From the NCBI GenBank assembly GCA_024699605.1, contig JAILPJ010000029.1, positions 1 through 38,594 on the forward strand: DNA of 38,594 nucleotides. The letters run 5' to 3'. A program made the position numbers and the translations under genes. Positions 34,075 through 38,594 of this stretch are shown here, in pieces (positions within the stretch are counted from its first letter, which is position 1; every line of letters begins with the position of its first letter). The notes below the pieces were generated by a model. That model saw only the letters and a program-made list of their open reading frames with translations, was not told the origin of the DNA and did not search any database. This DNA comes from Desulfovibrio sp. (lineage in GTDB: Bacteria > Desulfobacterota > Desulfovibrionia > Desulfovibrionales > Desulfovibrionaceae).

Positions 34075-35130
34075 ATGGAGGCAATCAAGGTAGGTCTGGT
34101 TGGGATTACCGGCTATGCGGGCATGGAACTGGCACGGCTGCTTGCCGTGCACCCTTCAATGCAGCTGGTTATGGCGTGTTCCAGGGCTGAAAACGGCAAA
34201 CCTCTGGGTGAATACTATCCATTTCTGGAAAAACTGCCTGGCTGTGATGTCCGCATCAGCCAGTTTTCCGCAGAAGAAGCCAAAGAAAAATGCGATCTCG
34301 TCTTTCTGGCCGTCCCCGCAGGCAAAGCCATGAAAATGGCGCCTGTGCTTTTGCAGGCCGGAGTCAAGGTCGTGGATTTTTCAGCCGATTTCCGACTGCT
34401 GGACAAAGGCGTCTATGAAGAATGGTACGCCATGCCCCATGAGGCACAGGAGCTGCTCAGTCAAGCGGTCTACGGTCTGCCCGAGCTCTATGCCGAAAAG
34501 ATCGCTCAGGCCAAGCTCATTGCCAATCCAGGGTGTTATCCGACCTCAGTGATTCTCGGTTTGACCGCCGCCTGTAAACATGACCTGATCAGCCCGACGA
34601 ATATCATTATCGACTCCAAATCAGGCACAACCGGAGCCGGTCGCAAACCCAATCTGCCCACGCTCTTCTGCGAAGTTTCCGACAGTTTTCGGGCCTATGG
34701 TCTTGTGCGACACCGCCACACACCGGAAATCGAGCAGGAAATCAGTAAACTGTTGGCTACGCCGGTCACCCTGCAGTTTACGCCACATCTTGTTCCCATG
34801 AACCGGGGGATTTTGTCGACCATCTACGCCGAGCTCAAAGATCCGGCCATGACCCTGGAAAAGGTCTGGGAATGCTATCAAGAGACATGGGCAAACTCGA
34901 CCTGGGTCAGAGTCCTGCCCCAAGGGAAACTGCCTGAAACGCGTTTTGTGCGGGGCACCATGTTCTGCGATATCGGTCTGGCTGTGGACAAGCGCACCAA
35001 ACGCTTAATCATTGTCTCCGTCATCGACAATCTCTGCCGCGGCGCCGCCGGACAAGCCGTAGCCAATGCCAATCTGATCTGCGGAAGGCCCGTGGATGAA
35101 GGCTTAAGCCATACCGCGCCTCTGGTTTAA
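34075..35130 (+). CDS. argC: N-acetyl-gamma-glutamyl-phosphate reductase
   Basis: NADPH-dependent reductase of arginine biosynthesis, 351 residues. VGITGYAGMELARLL is the Rossmann start. The catalytic Cys154 is in ANPGCYPTSVILGL. The later KSGTTGAGRKPN and FTPHLVPMNRGILSTIYA blocks are typical. GGGAG three bases before the ATG fixes the start. Other arginine genes are not in the window. The next gene consumes arginine. Confidence 0.95.
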   Translation: MEAIKVGLVGITGYAGMELARLLAVHPSMQLVMACSRAENGKPLGEYYPFLEKLPGCDVRISQFSAEEAKEKCDLVFLAVPAGKAMKMAPVLLQAGVKVVDFSADFRLLDKGVYEEWYAMPHEAQELLSQAVYGLPELYAEKIAQAKLIANPGCYPTSVILGLTAACKHDLISPTNIIIDSKSGTTGAGRKPNLPTLFCEVSDSFRAYGLVRHRHTPEIEQEISKLLATPVTLQFTPHLVPMNRGILSTIYAELKDPAMTLEKVWECYQETWANSTWVRVLPQGKLPETRFVRGTMFCDIGLAVDKRTKRLIIVSVIDNLCRGAAGQAVANANLICGRPVDEGLSHTAPLV

Positions 35131-35165
35131 ACACATTTCAGCAAAAATCCCTGGAGGAAACCTCG

Positions 35166-37082
35166 TTGGCACATAATCAGGCTTTGCACCAATGGAAGGT
35201 GGAAGATTCTGTGGAGCTCTACGGCATCCGCAACTGGGGCAATGGTTTTTTCGATGTCGCGGACAATGGCGACGTGGTGGTCTGTCCCAAAGGCAAGGGC
35301 GGACCGAAGATTTCGCTCATGGAAATCATCGCGGGTCTCCATGAACGCGGCTACGATATGCCCGTGCTCTTGCGTGTGGAAAATATCCTCGCCTCACGCA
35401 TTGCCGCCATCCATGAATCTTTTCGCAAAGCCATCTATTCGCTCAATTATCAGGGCGAATACCGCGGCGTATTTCCCGTCAAAGTCAATCAGCAGCAGCA
35501 GGTCGTGGAAAAAATCGTGCAGTCAGGCGCAGCCCACCACCATGGCCTTGAAGTGGGCTCCAAGGGTGAACTCTTAGCGGCGCTCTCGCTGATCCGAGAC
35601 CGTGAAGCCTGCCTTGTCTGCAATGGTTACAAAGACGAAGAGTTTTTCAACCTGGGCCTGCAGGCGCAACGCCTGGGCTTCAATGTGTTCTTTGTCCTGG
35701 AAATGCCAGGGGAGCTTGAAGTGCTCCTGGAACGGGCACGCGCCATCAAAGTCCGTCCCAATATCGGCCTGCGTTCCAAACTGGTCACCTCAGCCAGCGG
35801 GCACTGGGCCAGTTCCGGCGGCGAACGCTCCACCTTCGGGCTTTCCATTTCAGAGATCGTGGACGTGGTGGATACCCTCAAAGAAAACGGCATGCTCGAC
35901 TGTCTGAGGCTTTTGCACTACCATTTGGGTTCACAGATCTCCAATATCCGCGATATCCGAACCGGTGTGATGGAAGGGGCGCGCATGTACCAGGGTTTGG
36001 TCCAGGAAGGAGCCCCCATGGGCTATCTGAACCTGGGCGGCGGTCTGGCCGTTGACTACGACGGCTCCCACACAAGCTACGGCATGTCGCGCAACTACAC
36101 CCTTGATGAGTACTCCACAGACGTCGTAGAAGCCATCATGACGATTCTCGATGAACAGGGGACCCCGCATCCCCATATCATCACCGAATCAGGACGAGCC
36201 ACCGTAGCCTACAATTCGGTTCTGCTCTTCAATATCCTGGATACGAGCATTGTGGAAGAAATCGCCGTGCCCAAGGAATTGCCCAGTGATGCACCGGAAG
36301 CCATGCGCAATCTCCATGAAGTGGCGTCTCTGCTGTCGCTGCGTAATCTCCAGGAATGCTATAACGACGCCATTTATTACCGTGACGAACTGCGCAAGCT
36401 CTTTTCTACGGGGCAGGTCTCCCTGCGCATGCGGACCCTGGGCGAACGCATTTTCTGGACGATCATCATGCGCATCGCCCGCGAGAAAAGCCGACTGAAG
36501 AATGTCCCAAGAGACCTTGAGGATATCGACGCAAGCCTCGCGGATATCTATTACGGCAATTTCAGTGTCTTTCAGTCTCTACCCGATGTCTGGGCCATTG
36601 ATCAGCTCTTCCCCGTCATGCCGGTGCACCGCCTCAATGAATTTCCCTCGCGCCAGGGAATTATCTCAGATATCACCTGTGATTCGGACGGACGCATTGA
36701 CCATTTCATCGGTCCCCAGGGCATGAAACAGACCCTTGATCTGCATCCGCTCAAAGCCGGGGAAGAATACTATCTGGGCGTTTTTCTGGTGGGTGCCTAT
36801 CAGGAAACCCTCGGCGATCTGCACAATCTGATGGGCGACACCAATGTCGTCTCCATCAGGGCCGATGAAGACGGGGGCTATCAGTATGTGCGCGAAATCC
36901 GCGGTGACTCAGTGGCCGATATTTTAACCTACGTGGAATACGAACCACGGCGCATTCTGGAAGATCTGAGAACCACAGCAGAGCTTGCGGTGCGCGAGGG
37001 ACGCATTTCTCCCAGCGACCGCTACGCCATTCTGCAGGCCTTTGAAGACGGCTTAAGGGGCTATACCTATTTCGAACGCTAA
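35166..37082 (+). CDS. speA: Biosynthetic arginine decarboxylase
   Basis: PLP enzyme converting arginine to agmatine for polyamine synthesis, 638 residues, near the E. coli SpeA length of 658. The fold-III TIM barrel has its cofactor lysine at Lys106 in GVFPVKVNQQQQVVEK. HYHLGSQI, LNLGGGLAVDYDG, the decarboxylase loop ITESGRATVAYNS and the C-terminal VGAYQETLGDLHNLMGDTN are diagnostic. The start is TTG at 35166, 8 bases after GGAGG; no better ATG is nearby. It follows argC by 35 bases and is probably co-transcribed. Confidence 0.95.
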   Translation: MAHNQALHQWKVEDSVELYGIRNWGNGFFDVADNGDVVVCPKGKGGPKISLMEIIAGLHERGYDMPVLLRVENILASRIAAIHESFRKAIYSLNYQGEYRGVFPVKVNQQQQVVEKIVQSGAAHHHGLEVGSKGELLAALSLIRDREACLVCNGYKDEEFFNLGLQAQRLGFNVFFVLEMPGELEVLLERARAIKVRPNIGLRSKLVTSASGHWASSGGERSTFGLSISEIVDVVDTLKENGMLDCLRLLHYHLGSQISNIRDIRTGVMEGARMYQGLVQEGAPMGYLNLGGGLAVDYDGSHTSYGMSRNYTLDEYSTDVVEAIMTILDEQGTPHPHIITESGRATVAYNSVLLFNILDTSIVEEIAVPKELPSDAPEAMRNLHEVASLLSLRNLQECYNDAIYYRDELRKLFSTGQVSLRMRTLGERIFWTIIMRIAREKSRLKNVPRDLEDIDASLADIYYGNFSVFQSLPDVWAIDQLFPVMPVHRLNEFPSRQGIISDITCDSDGRIDHFIGPQGMKQTLDLHPLKAGEEYYLGVFLVGAYQETLGDLHNLMGDTNVVSIRADEDGGYQYVREIRGDSVADILTYVEYEPRRILEDLRTTAELAVREGRISPSDRYAILQAFEDGLRGYTYFER

Positions 37083-37172
37083 TTGATCCCACGCATCCCG
37101 CACAAGCTCTGTTTTTTTCTGCGCTCCATTGCCCCACGGTAGCCTCCTGGCACGCCAGTTTTCAAGACCTTT

Positions 37173-37205
37173 GAGCAGAAAAGAACAGGGCTTTTTTTCT
37201 GCCTC
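37173..37205 (+). repeat. Inverted repeat downstream of speA
   Basis: GAGCAGAAAA (37173-37182) pairs with TTTTCTGCCTC (37195-37205), with one bulge and an internal T-run. It may be a weak terminator for speA. The rest of 37083-37277 holds no gene or other signal I can recognise. Confidence 0.35.
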
Positions 37206-37277
37206 TGACACTTGGTCTGTGCTCACGAAAAAGCAAAAACCTACCTCACTGCATATCTTGCTGGCAAGAAAGACCCT

Positions 37278-38459
37278 ATGGAAAGCTGTAAACTGCCGAC
37301 ATTGCCCGTGAGTCTGGCGAATTTTTCCCTTTTGCGACGCAAAGGGCGCCTCTATGTTGACAAAACAGCTCTTTTGCAAAAACTCATTGAGGAAGGTGAT
37401 TACTATTTTCTGGCAAGACCCCGGCGCTTTGGCAAATCCCTGACCATTTCAACCCTTGAGGCCATGTTCAGGGGGCACGCTGAACTGTTTACCGGTCTAG
37501 CAGCCAAAGCTTGGGTTGAAAGACAGTCCTCTCACCCCTCTCCGGTACTCAGCTTAGATCTGAGTTCTCTGGGCAGCCTGCTCTCTCAAAAAAAAATCAA
37601 TCAGGGCCTTGCCTTACTGCTCACACGCTTTGCCAGGCAGTACGGTATCGATGCGTTACCTCAAGAAGACAGTGACCTGCTCTTTTCAGAAGTCCTTGAA
37701 CGCGTTAGTGGTAAATATGGTCCTGTTGCCGTACTCATCGACGAGTACGACAGCCCCATGCTCAATTATTTGGAAGACACTGCAAAAGTTCAATGTTTTC
37801 GCAACCAGCTTCGCTCTTTTTTCTTAGTGCTCAAAAGTTGCAGTCAATATCTCCGTTTTGTCTTTATCACAGGTATTTCGTTCTTTACCAAGGCAGGGAT
37901 CTTTTCAGCCCTCAATAATTTACGAGATATTTCGACAGATAAGAACTATAGCACCCTGACAGGCTATACGCAAGCCGAGCTGGAAGACAATTTTTCATTA
38001 TTCATTGCCGATGCTGTCCAACAAAAAGTAGCTCTCTCAAAGGCAGATTTATTACAAAAAATCCGTAAATTCTATGACGGATTTTGTTTTGATGGACAGA
38101 CTAAAGTATATAATCCCTTTTCCTTACTCAATTTTTTTTGTTCCTACCGCTTTTCGAGCTACTGGTATGACTCTGGATCTGTATCCTTTATCGAAAAATA
38201 TTTTAAAACGCATCAAGTCGAATCACCAGAAAATTATCATCATATAAAGGTTGATGAGACTCTCCTCGCTCCTCGCGAAATTGAAGAAGCAAGCCCTGAA
38301 AGTTTTCTGTATCAGGCTGGATATTTGACAATTGCAAAATGGACCGATGAATATATTATTTTAGATTACCCTAATCAAGAAGTTCTGTGCTCCCTGTCAA
38401 AAATGTACCTTTCAAAAATTTATCCCGTTGCAGATTATACCGAAGTGGGTAAACCCTGA
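37278..38459 (+). pseudogene. AAA-ATPase_like protein, truncated before its PD-(D/E)XK nuclease domain
   Basis: Family of AAA-ATPase_like (PF09820) plus DUF1703 nuclease proteins, normally about 500-550 residues and often in many copies. Here 393 residues from ATG 37278 cover YVDKTALLQKLIEEGDYYFLARPRRFGKS (Walker A near residues 47-55), Walker B VLIDEYDSPML, FITGISFFTKAGIFSALNNL, KIRKFYDGFCF and PESFLYQAGYLTI. It stops after DYTEVGKP, where the C-terminal nuclease should follow. A TGA then leads into a terminator. The last 400 bases are far more AT-rich than the flanking genes, as expected of acquired DNA. The start is uncertain: an upstream frame extends to 37212 but has no Shine-Dalgarno. 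Confidence 0.65.
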
Positions 38460-38466
38460 ATCCGTG

Positions 38467-38513
38467 AGCTCTTGGGCCGCAAATGCAGAACCCGGCATTT
38501 CGGAGCTTTTTTT
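38467..38513 (+). terminator. Intrinsic terminator after the truncated ATPase gene
   Basis: AAATGC (38481-38486) pairs with GCATTT (38495-38500), extended by CCG/CGG and, further out, AGCTC (38467-38471) with GAGCT (38503-38507). A run of seven T follows to 38513. It starts 8 bases after the stop. Confidence 0.6.
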
Positions 38514-38594
38514 AAAAATTTTAGGTCGGATCGACTATTTTTTTAGCCCGACATACCCTCTCCTTTTCGATTTTAAGCCCGAAAGGGTTCCTCG

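Noticed and set aside
1-38594. tRNA, rRNA or CRISPR arrays
   Set aside because: Reading both strands I found no cloverleaf-like sequence with a T-loop consensus, no rRNA segment and no regularly spaced repeats.

Overview
The window is a mostly dense bacterial chromosome segment with moderate GC. Its content resembles a Desulfovibrionaceae (Desulfobacterota) genome: a DUF4198 metal-uptake-type exported protein, an nadC-nadA-nadB set, an aminotransferase/DUF1844/argC/speA run, and a TPR/SbcD-like/YhaN-like cluster. The taxon is an inference from family content and was not tested by any search.

Layout. 0-2.5 kb (minus): sstT Na+/serine-threonine symporter and a GT-B glycosyltransferase. 2.9-8.8 kb (plus): a TPR protein, an SbcD/YhaO-like phosphoesterase and a 1315-residue YhaN-like SMC-type ATPase, probably one operon. 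8.9-10.5 kb (minus): a decayed ATPase + DUF4276 pair with two frameshifts and an internal deletion. 10.5-12.9 kb (minus): a degenerate-GGDEF/TPR protein, divergent from a DUF47-PiT phosphate uptake pair. 14.8-18.8 kb (plus): phosphomannomutase and mannose-1-phosphate guanylyltransferase (GDP-mannose supply), an MBL-fold hydrolase and an Fe-S flavoprotein. 18.85-21.1 kb is a decay zone: a broken Rpn-family nuclease gene, an IS630-type transposase tail and an unrecognised remnant. 21.1-24.2 kb (plus): DUF4198 protein, Tim44-like protein, tpx and a hotdog thioesterase. 24.2-25.6 kb (minus): mgtE. 25.7-29.6 kb (plus): the NAD de novo genes nadC-nadA-nadB behind a structured leader. 29.8-37.1 kb (plus): an unknown membrane-anchored protein, an RlmI-like methyltransferase, a class V aminotransferase, DUF1844, argC and speA. 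37.3-38.5 kb (plus): a truncated AAA-ATPase of the AAA-ATPase_like/PD-(D/E)XK family.

The most unusual signal is in translation initiation regions. At five genes (SbcD-like, Tim44-like, nadC, the unknown 491-residue protein and DUF1844) the Shine-Dalgarno sequence lies too far from the natural start codon, and the gap is filled by an inverted repeat. In four of them the repeat starts directly after GGAGG and ends 7 or 8 nt before ATG, so folding the hairpin restores normal spacing. Two of the five (Tim44-like and the unknown protein) also share sequence and length in this leader. About twenty other genes use ordinary short spacing. I propose this as a recurring bridged ribosome-binding-site architecture; it is read from sequence only. 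A second regulatory candidate is the roughly 180-nt nadC leader, which has a long-range stem, a terminator-like hairpin and one of the bridged sites.
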